DNA from: CAYGTO01 sp964352815
GTDB lineage: Bacteria; Pseudomonadota; Alphaproteobacteria; Rickettsiales; UBA3002
Direction of reading: 5' to 3'
DNA length: 64,000 nucleotides
Assembly (NCBI GenBank): GCA_964352815.1
Contig: CAYGTO010000001.1
Coordinates: forward strand, 62,001-126,000
Below, piece by piece: positions 51,300 to 60,686 of this stretch; within the stretch, counting starts at the first letter, position 1, and every line of letters starts with the position of its first letter. A program made the position numbers and the translations under genes. Under the pieces are notes generated by a model. The model was given only the letters and a program-made list of their open reading frames with translations, searched no databases and was not told the DNA's origin.

Positions 51300-52373
51300 T
51301 TATCCAATCTCTTTAAGTGTATTGATGAGTGCGTGGTTCTCAGGCTCGCTTCCCACCGTGATGCGGATATAATCCGCGAGCCCGTAAGAGCCTACGCCGC
51401 GCACAAAGATACCACGTTCTTTGAGTGCTTCGATGATCGCTTCGGCATTGCCTTGCGGTTTCACGAGCAGAAAATTGCCATAGCTTGGCACGACGTTGTA
51501 GCCCATCTCTGTGAGCGCATCGTTCAGCCAAGCAAGCCATTGGCTGTTATGCTCTTTAAGGAACTGCGTGTAGGCCGTATCGTTCACTGCAGCAATGCCG
51601 GCGTCGATCGCAGCGCTGCTCACATTGAATGGACCGCGCACACGGTTCAGTACATCGATGATGGCTTCCGGCGCGTAACACCAGCCGAGGCGCAGCGCGG
51701 CGAGCCCATATATTTTGGAAAAGGTGCGCGTCATCACGACATTGTTGTGTGATGCTACGAGATCGCTGCCATCACTGTAATCGTCTTGGTCAACATATTC
51801 GGCATAGGCACCATCGATGACAAGGAGAACATGGTCTGGCAAGCCTTCACGCAGGCGCAGCAATTCACTCTTAGGAATATAGGTTCCTGTTGGGTTGTTA
51901 GGGTTCGCAATAAAGACCAGTTTGGTCTTCGCGCTTACGGCACCGAGGATCGCATCGACATCACTCGTCAAATTTGTCTCTGGCGCGACCACAGGCACTG
52001 CGCCGCAGGCGAGGGCATAGATGCGGTACATGAGAAAGCCATGCTGCGTGTGAATCACCTCATCGCCAGGATTCGCGTAGGATTGAATCAGAAGGCCGAT
52101 CAGCTCATCTGACCCTGCTCCGCACACGAGCTGGTTGGCAGGGAGGGAGTAGGTTTCGGCAATAGCTTCACGCAAGGCGAGTGCGTTGCCATCGGGGTAG
52201 CGGTGCAATAAGCCGGCACTGTTTTTGACCGCCTCAATCGCTTTGGGCGAAGGGCCAAGCGGGTTTTCATTTGCTGAGAGCTTAATCGAGTTTGTCACGC
52301 CTTTCGCTTTTGATGTGCCACCGACATAGGGATTGATCTCGAAAATACTGCTGCGCGGGGTAGGGGTGCTCAT
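51300..52373 (-). CDS. hisC: Histidinol-phosphate/aromatic aminotransferase
   Basis: The fold-type I aminotransferase of about 357 residues has the PLP Lys in TRTFSKIYGLAALRLGW and LSANENPLGPSP at the N-terminus. The start overlaps the chorismate mutase gene stop (ATGA). Placed beside tyrA and the chorismate mutase gene, it likely also serves as aromatic aminotransferase. Confidence 0.88.
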   Translation of the reverse strand: MSTPTPRSSIFEINPYVGGTSKAKGVTNSIKLSANENPLGPSPKAIEAVKNSAGLLHRYPDGNALALREAIAETYSLPANQLVCGAGSDELIGLLIQSYANPGDEVIHTQHGFLMYRIYALACGAVPVVAPETNLTSDVDAILGAVSAKTKLVFIANPNNPTGTYIPKSELLRLREGLPDHVLLVIDGAYAEYVDQDDYSDGSDLVASHNNVVMTRTFSKIYGLAALRLGWCYAPEAIIDVLNRVRGPFNVSSAAIDAGIAAVNDTAYTQFLKEHNSQWLAWLNDALTEMGYNVVPSYGNFLLVKPQGNAEAIIEALKERGIFVRGVGSYGLADYIRITVGSEPENHALINTLKEIG

Positions 52374-53167
52374 AAGCCACCCCATTCGCTTAGCGCGTGC
52401 GGCTGTGTGCTATGCCCGATAATGCGGAGCTGCTGACCATCTTTGAGCGCGACGGTGTGTTCCGCGCGCAATGTATCGGCTGACTCATAAAAGCCCTCGC
52501 AATGTTCGAGGCGTGTGATCTCGCCTTTCGCATCTGAAACCGCATAGAAAGTGATATCTGTGCCAGAGGCTTCAGGAAGAATGCGCGCAATGGCAATGGC
52601 TTTGCCGTCATAGTTTTTGTCTTCGACGAAGGGAAGAAAGGCAAAAATATGGCTTTTCTTCATCAGTGAAAGTGCTTCAAATAGCCCGCTATTGCCCGAT
52701 TCATAATAGGGCAGGATGCCGACAATCGTGTGGTCTTTTTCGACCGCTTTGACTACATCCACCGCGTCGACATCGGTATCCACCGGGATGAAATGGCCAA
52801 AATAATCCCGCGCTTGCCAAAATTGTGGCGAGTGAGCATCACCGGCAATCATGAGCGAAAGCGGGGTTTCCATGGTGATGGATGCATTGATCACCTCGCG
52901 CCACATCGATACGGCGCCCGCTGGAGTGAAGGGCAAACTCATAAAATGATTCCAAATTTTCTGAAGCATCGCCCCTTCGCGGCCAGGGCGGATAAAACAG
53001 CGCTGTTCGGCATCGCCGGCGGTTTGGTTCCGCCCCGCCTTAATATGGCCGATTTGCTCGACATAGCGACAGCGTTCCTCGATCAGCGCAAACATTGCGC
53101 TATCGATGCGATCAATCTCACTTCGAATCGTGTCGATGCTTTCGGTCTGTGTGTTTTGAGAAACCAT
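52370..53167 (-). CDS. Chorismate mutase with a degenerate prephenate-dehydratase-like region
   Basis: Residues 8-95 are an AroQ-type chorismate mutase (IRSEIDRIDSAMFALIEERCRYVEQIG). The following 165 residues resemble the dehydratase region of the P-protein but lack the TRF motif needed for dehydration (DITFYAVSD at the expected place). It probably converts chorismate to prephenate only. Confidence 0.75.
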   Translation of the reverse strand: MVSQNTQTESIDTIRSEIDRIDSAMFALIEERCRYVEQIGHIKAGRNQTAGDAEQRCFIRPGREGAMLQKIWNHFMSLPFTPAGAVSMWREVINASITMETPLSLMIAGDAHSPQFWQARDYFGHFIPVDTDVDAVDVVKAVEKDHTIVGILPYYESGNSGLFEALSLMKKSHIFAFLPFVEDKNYDGKAIAIARILPEASGTDITFYAVSDAKGEITRLEHCEGFYESADTLRAEHTVALKDGQQLRIIGHSTQPHALSEWGGL

Positions 53168-53291
53168 GGCGCTAACGTAATCAGAAGCTTAGCAAAAGCA
53201 AGTGTGGATGATGGTTTTTGTGACTGAAGTCTTCTTGAGAGTTGTTTTTTGCCACTAATTGAACTATTAATAGGGTATTGGAGCGGAAACG

Positions 53292-53564
53292 ATGAAACAC
53301 ACGTCTCGCACTGGCATTATTCTGATATTTCTTTGCACGATCGCGGCATGCGGTGCGAAGAAGCAGCAAAGTGTCTGGGAGCTCTATGATGTGTCTCACC
53401 CGCTGCCGACTGCTTCGGGTGTTGCCCCGGCCCAAGGAAACCCTAAGAAAATCATTCTTTATCAAGATAATGACCAGCTCTATACCCCGCCAAAACTCAA
53501 TTCGAATATTTGCGGGGCCGATGCGTTCGGCACGTTCGGCTGTGAGCAGCAGGGCGGGTATTAA
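53292..53564 (+). CDS. Small predicted lipoprotein
   Basis: The 90-residue product has a signal peptide with lipobox IAAC|G. The mature part is short and Gln/Pro/Gly-rich with two further Cys. It is convergent with ppa, overlapping by 4 bp. Unknown function. Confidence 0.7.
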   Translation: MKHTSRTGIILIFLCTIAACGAKKQQSVWELYDVSHPLPTASGVAPAQGNPKKIILYQDNDQLYTPPKLNSNICGADAFGTFGCEQQGGY

Positions 53565-54097
53565 GCCGCGTCTTTCTCACCGCCTTTGATCGCTTCTTCA
53601 ATAATTGATTTGGCTTCGGCCGCGCCGGCCCAGCCCTGGATCTTGACCCATTTATCTTTCTCAAGATCCTTATAATGGGTGAAGAAATGCTCGATCTGAT
53701 CGACGAGGATTTTTGGCAGGTCGGTATATTCTTTGATGCCGTCGTAATAGGGATCTAGCTTGGTAACCGGCACGGCGAGGATTTTTTCGTCAATTCCGCC
53801 ATCATCTTCCATTTTGAGCACGCCCACCGGACGTGCGGCAATCACGCAGCCTGCCGCCAGCGGGTATTGCGCCACGACCAATACATCGGCCGGGTCACCA
53901 TCATCAGAGAGCGTGTGCGGAATAAAGCCATAATTCGCCGGGTAGCGCATCGGCGTATGGAGGAAACGATCGATGATCAACGCACCGGAATCCTTATCCA
54001 TCTCATATTTGATCGGATCGCCGCCCATCGGCACCTCGATGATCACATTAATGGTTTCTGGTGGATTTTCCCCGATGGAAATTTCGTTGATGTTCAT
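53561..54097 (-). CDS. ppa: Inorganic pyrophosphatase, family I
   Basis: The 178-residue protein has the active-site DDGDPADVLV and DKDSGALIIDRFL segments of soluble pyrophosphatases. It hydrolyses PPi released in biosynthesis. Confidence 0.95.
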   Translation of the reverse strand: MNINEISIGENPPETINVIIEVPMGGDPIKYEMDKDSGALIIDRFLHTPMRYPANYGFIPHTLSDDGDPADVLVVAQYPLAAGCVIAARPVGVLKMEDDGGIDEKILAVPVTKLDPYYDGIKEYTDLPKILVDQIEHFFTHYKDLEKDKWVKIQGWAGAAEAKSIIEEAIKGGEKDAA

Positions 54098-54185
54098 AAC
54101 ACTCTCGCGGTTTAGGGTTTACTGTTTACGGATGAGGGTTTATGTAACACGTAATTTAAATAGGTAAACCGTAAATTGTCGTGTT

Positions 54186-54252
54186 GTCACCCCGCATTTA
54201 TTGCGGGGACTTGTGCGCGTGGCTCCGGATGCCGCAACACGTGCGGCATGAC
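54186..54252. repeat. REP-like GTCA...TGAC palindromic element
   Basis: The element has two stems: CCCCGCA/TGCGGGG (54190-54208) and ATGCCGCA/TGCGGCAT (54229-54249), bounded by GTCA and TGAC. It is typical of intergenic dispersed palindromes of alphaproteobacteria. It lies between ppa and argG. Confidence 0.65.
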
Positions 54253-54365
54253 AGTACGAGAATTGAATTTAATACCAAGGACAGCAGTCCGAGGGCTTTA
54301 GTCGCCGTTAGGCGTTAGGCTCATCGCGCGTAACAGCAGTGCAGCGCGGGAGCGAACGGAAAAAT

Positions 54366-55619
54366 ATGAAAGAAAACATCAAAAAAGTCGTCCTCGCCTA
54401 TTCTGGCGGACTCGACACTTCCATCATTCTGAAATGGCTCAGTGAAACCTATGGCTGCGAAGTGGTGACATTCACGGCTGATATCGGTCAGGGCGAAGAG
54501 GTCGAGCCAGCGCGCGAGAAGGCGAAGCTGATGGGGATTAAGGATGAGCATATCTTTATCGATGATCTGCGCGAAGAATTTGTCCGCGATTATGTCTTCC
54601 CGATGTTCCGCGCCAATGCGGTCTATGAGGGGATTTATTTGCTCGGTACCTCGATCGCGCGCCCGCTGATTGCCAAGCGCCAGATTGAGATTGCCAAGGA
54701 AGTCGGCGCGGATGCGGTGGCGCATGGCGCGACGGGGAAGGGTAATGACCAGGTGCGCTTTGAACTGGGATATTATGGTTTGAATCCTGATATTAAAGTG
54801 ATCGCGCCATGGCGTGAATGGGATCTAAATTCGCGCACCAAGCTCATGAAATATGCGAAGGAGCATCAGATTCCGATTCCGAAAGATAAGGAAAAACTAT
54901 TCAATGGTGAAGAGCCACATGCCGCGGAAGCCGCCGAAGAGGCAGCACCCTATTCGATGGATGCGAATTTGTTGCATGTTTCCTATGAGGGCAATGCGCT
55001 GGAGGATCCGTGGGAGCATCCCGATGATGAGGCGATGTACCGCATGACCGTCTCGCCCGAGAAGGCGCCGGACACGCCGGAGATCATCGAAATTTCCTTC
55101 AATAAGGGCGACCCGACCGGTGTGAATGGCGAGAAGCTCAAGCCAGCGGCGCTACTGACCAAGCTGAATGAGCTAGGCGGCAAGCATGGGATTGGCCGGA
55201 TCGATATTGTTGAAAACCGTTATGTCGGCATGAAATCGCGCGGGATTTATGAAACCCCGGGCGGCACGATCCTGCTCGCGGCGCATCGCGGGATTGAGTC
55301 GATCACGCTGGACCGCGGCGCGGCGCATCTGAAAGATGAGCTGATGCCGAAATATGCCGAGCTGATCTATAATGGTTACTGGTTTAGCTCCGAGCGCTAT
55401 GCGCTACAGGCGCTGATCGACCAGACGCAAGAGAACGTCACCGGGATTGTCCGCCTCAAACTCTATAAAGGCAATGTCATGGTGATCGGCCGGAAATCCT
55501 CCCACTCGCTCTATTCCGAGGAGCATGTGACGTTTGAGGAAGATGAGGTCTATAACCAGCGCGATGCCGAAGGGTTTATTAAAATCAATAGCTTACGGCT
55601 GAGGTTGGCGAAGGTGTAA
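54366..55619 (+). CDS. argG: Argininosuccinate synthase
   Basis: The protein of about 417 residues begins KKVVLAYSGGLDTSIILKWL with the ATP-binding SGGLDTS motif and has the ATGKGNDQVRFE and EDPWEHPDDEAMYRM segments. It condenses citrulline and aspartate in arginine synthesis. The start ATG 54366 is preceded by GGAAAA. Confidence 0.96.
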   Translation: MKENIKKVVLAYSGGLDTSIILKWLSETYGCEVVTFTADIGQGEEVEPAREKAKLMGIKDEHIFIDDLREEFVRDYVFPMFRANAVYEGIYLLGTSIARPLIAKRQIEIAKEVGADAVAHGATGKGNDQVRFELGYYGLNPDIKVIAPWREWDLNSRTKLMKYAKEHQIPIPKDKEKLFNGEEPHAAEAAEEAAPYSMDANLLHVSYEGNALEDPWEHPDDEAMYRMTVSPEKAPDTPEIIEISFNKGDPTGVNGEKLKPAALLTKLNELGGKHGIGRIDIVENRYVGMKSRGIYETPGGTILLAAHRGIESITLDRGAAHLKDELMPKYAELIYNGYWFSSERYALQALIDQTQENVTGIVRLKLYKGNVMVIGRKSSHSLYSEEHVTFEEDEVYNQRDAEGFIKINSLRLRLAKV

Positions 55620-55696
55620 TACCTCTCCGGATGGAAAAAAATTAATACTTTATAAAGGCCTGTCCTGTAGTATGATACTGGGAAATAAGGAAAGTT

Positions 55697-55867
55697 ATGT
55701 CTAACGAAATGCCAGCATTGGATGAGATGGTGACCGAAGCGGCCGATATGGGTCCTACCGAGACGTGTCTCGCTGACCCTGCTTTTTCGGCGCAACTCGC
55801 GAAAGAAGCCGCTCAGGTGCCATTTGCACCTGATTTCGCGAAAGACCGCAGCATTGGCATCGCCTAA
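55697..55867 (+). CDS. Small 56-residue protein
   Basis: The frame starts at ATG after AAGGAAAG, an excellent ribosome site, and ends 4 bp into the convergent ffh gene. The product is acidic and Ala/Pro-rich (MPALDEMVTEAADMGPTE ... FAKDRSIGIA), with no signal or membrane segment. Family unknown. Confidence 0.6.
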   Translation: MSNEMPALDEMVTEAADMGPTETCLADPAFSAQLAKEAAQVPFAPDFAKDRSIGIA

Positions 55868-57240
55868 CGCATTTTCCCCAGCATATCCATCATTTCCGGC
55901 GGGAGTTGGCCGCCCATCCCGGGCATGCCGCCTTTTTTCTGGAATTTTTTCATCTTTTTCATCATCTTTTCCATCTGCTGGAATTGTTTGATGACCTTGT
56001 TCACGTCTTGTACTTCGACGCCCGCCCCGGCGGCGATGCGTTTGCGGCGTGAGCCGTTGAGCAGTTTGGGGAACTGACGCTCGCGTTTGGTCATCGAGAG
56101 GATGATAGCTTCCTGGCGCGTGATCATGCTATCATCGACACCGGCGCCGGCCATCATATCCTTCATTTTTCCCATGCCAGGCAGCATGTTGACTAGCCCG
56201 CCAAGGCCGCCCATTTTCTTCATTTGTTTGAACTGGCCGAGCATGTCGTTAAAGTCGAACTGGCCGGATTGCATCCGCTTGGCCATCGCCTCGGCCTCGT
56301 CCTTATCGACATTTTCGGCGGCTTTTTCGACCAGCGAGACAATGTCGCCCATATCCAAGATGCGGCTGGCGATGCGTTCGGGATAGAAGGGCTCGAACGC
56401 ATCGAGCTTTTCGCCGGTCCCCATGAATTTGATCGGCTGGCCGGTGACTTGGCGCATGGAGAGCGCGGCACCGCCGCGGCCATCGCCATCGATGCGGGTC
56501 AGGATAATGCCGGAAATGCCGATCTTGTCGTGGAACTCGCTGGCGATGGTAACGGCATCTTGCCCGGTGAGCGAGTCAGCGACGAGCAGCGTTTCGATGG
56601 GGTTTGCCAGATCGCGCACCACATGCAGCTCATCCATCAGCTCGCTATCGATATGCAGCCGCCCAGCCGTGTCGAGCATCAGCACGTCATAGCCGCTTTG
56701 CTTGGCTTCTTTGAGTGCGCGCTGGGTAATCTCTTTAGGCTTTTGCCCCTCAATAATCTCCAGCGAATCGACACCGGCCTGCTCTGCGACGGTGGCAAGC
56801 TGTTGCTGTGCGGCGGGGCGATAGACATCGAGCGAAGCAAGCAGAATCTTCTTTTTCTCTTTCTCCTTCAGGCGTTTAGCGAGCTTTGCCGTCGAGGTGG
56901 TTTTCCCCGAACCCTGAAGGCCGACCATCATGATCACGGCCGGGGGTTCGGCAGCTAGGTTCAGATCCGCCTGCTCACTGCCTAGCAGCTCTTCGAGATG
57001 GTCCTGGACGAGTTTGATCACCATCTGCGCCGGCGACACGGATTTAACGACGGCCTCGCCTTTGGCCTTTTCTTTCAGCGACGTGGTGAATTCTTTGACA
57101 ACGGGCAGGGCGACATCGGCCTCGAGCAAGGCAATGCGCACCTCGCGCATGGCTTGGTCAATATCCGCCTCAGTCAGCGCACCCTTGCCACGCAGCTTGG
57201 CGAAGGAGTCAGACAGTTTTTGCGAGAGATTCTCAAACAT
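55864..57240 (-). CDS. ffh: Signal recognition particle protein Ffh
   Basis: The 458-residue GTPase has the N domain, G-domain GLQGSGKTTSTAKLA, DTAGRL, TRIDGDGRGGAALS, and a Met-rich M domain ending in methionine-dense helices. It binds signal peptides and 4.5S RNA and delivers ribosomes to FtsY. Confidence 0.97.
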   Translation of the reverse strand: MFENLSQKLSDSFAKLRGKGALTEADIDQAMREVRIALLEADVALPVVKEFTTSLKEKAKGEAVVKSVSPAQMVIKLVQDHLEELLGSEQADLNLAAEPPAVIMMVGLQGSGKTTSTAKLAKRLKEKEKKKILLASLDVYRPAAQQQLATVAEQAGVDSLEIIEGQKPKEITQRALKEAKQSGYDVLMLDTAGRLHIDSELMDELHVVRDLANPIETLLVADSLTGQDAVTIASEFHDKIGISGIILTRIDGDGRGGAALSMRQVTGQPIKFMGTGEKLDAFEPFYPERIASRILDMGDIVSLVEKAAENVDKDEAEAMAKRMQSGQFDFNDMLGQFKQMKKMGGLGGLVNMLPGMGKMKDMMAGAGVDDSMITRQEAIILSMTKRERQFPKLLNGSRRKRIAAGAGVEVQDVNKVIKQFQQMEKMMKKMKKFQKKGGMPGMGGQLPPEMMDMLGKMR

Positions 57241-57273
57241 TGTTTTTTAACACTTTTTTGCTATTTTGGTGGA

Positions 57274-58065
57274 ATGAACGAACATACTAGACAAATTGAA
57301 GCCGAGCGCAACCTAGAAGCGCTCAGAAAGGCTGCGCAGGCGCTGTTTGAGACAGATTGCGAAAGAGACATGTTTCAATTCATTTTGGAGCACGATCTCA
57401 TTGGAGAGGATCAGGTTGAAGTTGATACGGATCGTATGAATGGTTGTTCTATCATTTGGAATAAAGAAATCCAAAAGCATCGAGATACATATGAAAACAG
57501 AATGTTTGCTGATAGTGTTAATCAAAGAAGGGCGGCACAAGGTAGAAGTCTAATTTCTATTCCCTTATGGTCAGATGAACAACTTCGTTGGGCTGAAAAA
57601 ACGTTTGTTGCTTATACCCATTGTTTTGATGCTGCGCGTAAGATGTATGACAAAATAAATAATGATACGAACTGTTACGAAAAAACTTCTTCAGACGCAT
57701 TGAAAGAAAAATTAAAAACACATCAGGAAAACGAAGCGATATTGCTTAGGACAATTGAAGCAAAACTAACTGCGGATGTTACGACTAATGCTTTAGCAGA
57801 ACTTAGGCAACAGGATGATAGTGCTGAGCTTGATGAAGAAGAGATAGAATCACTTCTAACATCCGTAGTCTATGCATCAATGGATGCATATGAACAGGAT
57901 TCAAACCAGCGAGATGGTGGATGCTATCCGTTGTCGATATACCCTCCAAGAGCAGAATATAGGGGATTATCTAGCACTGATTATTTGAAATTGATTCTGG
58001 ATGCTCCGCGGGAATATGAGAATTTAGTATCAAGCGGAATTTCAAAGCTTGGAGTAAGTGGGTGA
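57274..58065 (+). CDS. Hypothetical protein
   Basis: The 263-residue product is soluble, charged and helical (RQIEAERNLEALRKAAQALFETD start). No motif or family is recognised. Its start, divergent from ffh, has GGTGGA upstream. Its AT content is higher than that of its neighbours, which suggests recent acquisition. Confidence 0.65.
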   Translation: MNEHTRQIEAERNLEALRKAAQALFETDCERDMFQFILEHDLIGEDQVEVDTDRMNGCSIIWNKEIQKHRDTYENRMFADSVNQRRAAQGRSLISIPLWSDEQLRWAEKTFVAYTHCFDAARKMYDKINNDTNCYEKTSSDALKEKLKTHQENEAILLRTIEAKLTADVTTNALAELRQQDDSAELDEEEIESLLTSVVYASMDAYEQDSNQRDGGCYPLSIYPPRAEYRGLSSTDYLKLILDAPREYENLVSSGISKLGVSG

Positions 58066-58133
58066 GTAAGTGAATTCGCTTGCTGCTTGTCGTGAAAACG
58101 CCTATAGTGCTGATTCATCAATGAAAGATCGCC

Positions 58134-58394
58134 ATGGCTGAAGCACCGAACACCTCTCTTCCTGATGATATCGCAGCGATGTCGTTTGAAAAAGCGATGG
58201 CGGAGCTTGAGCAGATTGTTCAAGCGCTTGAGAATGGTGAGAGCGATTTAGACGCCTCGATTAGGCATTATGAGCGCGGCGCGATGTTGCAGCGCCATTG
58301 CCATGAAAAGCTGGAAGAAGCAAAACTCAAGGTCGAACAGGTGATGGTCGAGCAGGGTAAGGCGACTGGCACCAAGCCGTTTGATGAGTCGTAA
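58134..58394 (+). CDS. xseB: Exodeoxyribonuclease VII small subunit
   Basis: The 86-residue protein has the XseB core (SFEKAMAELEQIVQALENGESDLDASIRHYERG). It forms the nuclease with XseA. It lies 2 bp before ispA. Confidence 0.95.
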   Translation: MAEAPNTSLPDDIAAMSFEKAMAELEQIVQALENGESDLDASIRHYERGAMLQRHCHEKLEEAKLKVEQVMVEQGKATGTKPFDES

Positions 58395-58396
58395 GC

Positions 58397-59350
58397 ATGT
58401 TCGATCTGCAAAAAGCGCTAGGCGAAGTATCGGACTCTCTTGATGATGTGATGGATGGTATTCTGCCAGGCCAGCGCGAATTTACCAATAAAGTGATTTC
58501 CATTTCCAGCCGTGAAGAAACGCAGGAAGCACGCGAGGAAAATGACGGCGAAGCGAAAGTCATGGAAGCGATGCGCTATTCGGCGCTGTCGGGCGGGAAG
58601 CGGTTGCGCCCGTTTCTGACCGTGGAATGCGCGGGGCTGTTTGGCGTGTCACCCGAAGCGGCAATGCATACGGCGGCGGCGATCGAGTGCGTGCATACCT
58701 ACTCGCTGGTGCATGATGATTTGCCGGCGATGGATGATGATGATATGCGCCGCGGAAAGCCGAGCTGCCATAAGCAATTTGGCGAAGCAGCAGCGATCTT
58801 AGCGGGCGATGGGCTGCTGACTTTTGCGTTTGAAGTGCTGGCTAGTAATACGGTGCATCCGGATGCGCAAGTGCGTTGTCAACTAATCACTGCGGTAGCG
58901 AAGGCGGCCGGTGTGCATGGCATGGTCGGCGGTCAGATGATGGATTTGGATGCGGAAAATCAAGAGCTTGATGCAGATGAGATTATCCGTTTACAGCGGT
59001 TGAAAACCGGTGAAATGTTTGCTGTTTCATGCGAGGCAGGCGCGATTCTTGGCAAAGCGCCCGATCAGATGCGCCGGAAGCTGTGCCGTTATGCGCATGA
59101 TATGGGGCTGGCCTTCCAGATTACCGATGATTTGCTGGATGTCGAAGGTACGCGTGAGGAAACCGGTAAAGAGGTTGGTAAAGATCACGCGGCGGGGAAA
59201 GCAACGCTGGTGAGTGTGCTTGGTGTTGAGCGCGCGCGCGAGCAAGCTGAACTCCTCGCAGAACAAGCGAAGAACCACCTTTCCGTGTTTGATAAAAAAG
59301 CCGATCGCCTGCGTGCGCTGGCTGAATTTGTGGTGACGCGCCGCGGGTAA
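58397..59350 (+). CDS. ispA: Farnesyl diphosphate synthase (polyprenyl synthetase family)
   Basis: The 317-residue protein has both Asp-rich motifs (HDDLPAMDDDDMRR and ITDDLLDVEG) and GGKRLRP. It makes the C15 prenyl diphosphate. It overlaps tlyA by 1 bp. Confidence 0.93.
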   Translation: MFDLQKALGEVSDSLDDVMDGILPGQREFTNKVISISSREETQEAREENDGEAKVMEAMRYSALSGGKRLRPFLTVECAGLFGVSPEAAMHTAAAIECVHTYSLVHDDLPAMDDDDMRRGKPSCHKQFGEAAAILAGDGLLTFAFEVLASNTVHPDAQVRCQLITAVAKAAGVHGMVGGQMMDLDAENQELDADEIIRLQRLKTGEMFAVSCEAGAILGKAPDQMRRKLCRYAHDMGLAFQITDDLLDVEGTREETGKEVGKDHAAGKATLVSVLGVERAREQAELLAEQAKNHLSVFDKKADRLRALAEFVVTRRG

Positions 59351-60096
59351 TGGTGGCCAAACTTCGTCTAGACCAACTCCTCGTTAATCGTGGGCTCGTT
59401 GATTCCAAAACCAAAGCGCAAGCCCTCATCATGGCTGGGAAAGTGTTCTCCGGCGAGCAGAAACTCGATAAGCCGGGCGCGCAGGTCAAGGACGACATCC
59501 CCCTCCATCTGAAAGAAGCCGAGCATCCTTGGGTGTCTCGCGGTGGGATGAAACTGGCAAAAGCGATCGAACATTTCGGATTGCATAAACATGTCAAAGC
59601 TGCGGTAGCGCTTGATATTGGCGCATCGACCGGCGGGTTTACCGACGTGCTCTTGCATCACGGAGCGCAGAAAGTCTATGCCGTTGATGTCGGCTATGGC
59701 CAGCTCGATCAAAAGCTGCGCAATGATGCGCGCGTGGTTGTCATGGAAAAGACCAATGCGCGCGATGTGACGACGCAGCGTATTCCCGATCCGCTCGCTA
59801 TGATTGTGTGCGATGCGAGTTTCATTTCGCTGACGAAAGTGCTGCCTGCCTCGCTTGTATTAGCAAACAAAAACACTCAGTTAGTGGCGCTGATTAAACC
59901 ACAATTTGAAGTCGGAAAGGCCATGGTCAGTGCGGGGAAAGGAGTGATCCGTGATCCAGAGATTCATCAGCAAGTGTGCGATGAAATAGAGCAGTGGGTT
60001 ACTGAGCAGGGCTGGAAGGTACATGGGATTGAAGCCAGCCCGATCACCGGGCCGAAAGGCAATAAAGAATTTTTGTTGTACGCGACTTTAGGGTAA
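59350..60096 (+). CDS. tlyA: TlyA-type rRNA methyltransferase/hemolysin
   Basis: The 248-residue protein has an N-terminal S4 domain (RLDQLLVNRGLVDSKTKAQALIMAG) and an FtsJ-like methyltransferase domain (ALDIGASTGGFTDVLL). It 2'-O-methylates ribosomal RNA. It directly follows ispA with no dxs between. Confidence 0.92.
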   Translation: MVAKLRLDQLLVNRGLVDSKTKAQALIMAGKVFSGEQKLDKPGAQVKDDIPLHLKEAEHPWVSRGGMKLAKAIEHFGLHKHVKAAVALDIGASTGGFTDVLLHHGAQKVYAVDVGYGQLDQKLRNDARVVVMEKTNARDVTTQRIPDPLAMIVCDASFISLTKVLPASLVLANKNTQLVALIKPQFEVGKAMVSAGKGVIRDPEIHQQVCDEIEQWVTEQGWKVHGIEASPITGPKGNKEFLLYATLG

Positions 60097-60105
60097 GATC
60101 ATTCC

Positions 60106-60519
60106 ATGGAAGCGTTTCTTTTTGATGTGGCGAACGAAGCCTTTTGGAGCACGCTGCTGCCTTTCGTGAATGAGCTGCACGCTCATGCGATGCGCGCGTT
60201 CGGGAACTATGACATGGAGGCGCTCGCGCCGTTTGTTGTTGCGCCCTCGGTGTTTGGTAGCATTATACTGTATTTCGTTGGGTGCGTGATACTTTATTGG
60301 CTACTCAAACGTGGCATCACCCCGCCAAGCTATGCGGAAATTCAGCAGCAGGGGAAATATGCCTGCGCATTGAGCTTTCTGTCATTGCTCGCAGCGGTGC
60401 CGATGTTCGGCTTTGTCACGTTGATTGGCTGTGGTGTCTACCGGCTAAACCCATGGATGGTGGTGGGTCTCAGCATGATCAGTCACGGGGTTGGCTATCA
60501 GATGGAATATCTTTCTTAA
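60106..60519 (+). CDS. Small membrane protein of unknown function
   Basis: The 137-residue product has three to four hydrophobic helices (residues 45-65, 80-105, 108-125). It lies 9 bp after tlyA. No family is recognised. Confidence 0.65.
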   Translation: MEAFLFDVANEAFWSTLLPFVNELHAHAMRAFGNYDMEALAPFVVAPSVFGSIILYFVGCVILYWLLKRGITPPSYAEIQQQGKYACALSFLSLLAAVPMFGFVTLIGCGVYRLNPWMVVGLSMISHGVGYQMEYLS

Positions 60520-60543
60520 TGTCATTGCCACGTGCGAAGCGTC

Positions 60544-60680
60544 AGTAGACGCTGAGTCGCAGGCAATCCATTCCATGAATGTCAGCAGGACATTCATGGA
60601 AATGAAATCGTCTTCTGACGTTTTCATCTTGGATCCCCGGGCTCTTTTGTCTTGCTGACAAAAGCCCCGAGGATGACAAA
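60544..60680. terminator. Paired hairpins and REP-like element between convergent genes
   Basis: A perfect 13-bp stem (TTCCATGAATGTC/GACATTCATGGAA, 60571-60601) is followed by a GGATCCCCGGGC...GCCCCGAGGATGAC palindrome with stem CTTTTGTC/GACAAAAG (60644-60664). The region separates the membrane protein gene from uvrA and likely terminates both. Confidence 0.65.
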
Positions 60681-60686
60681 GATAAA

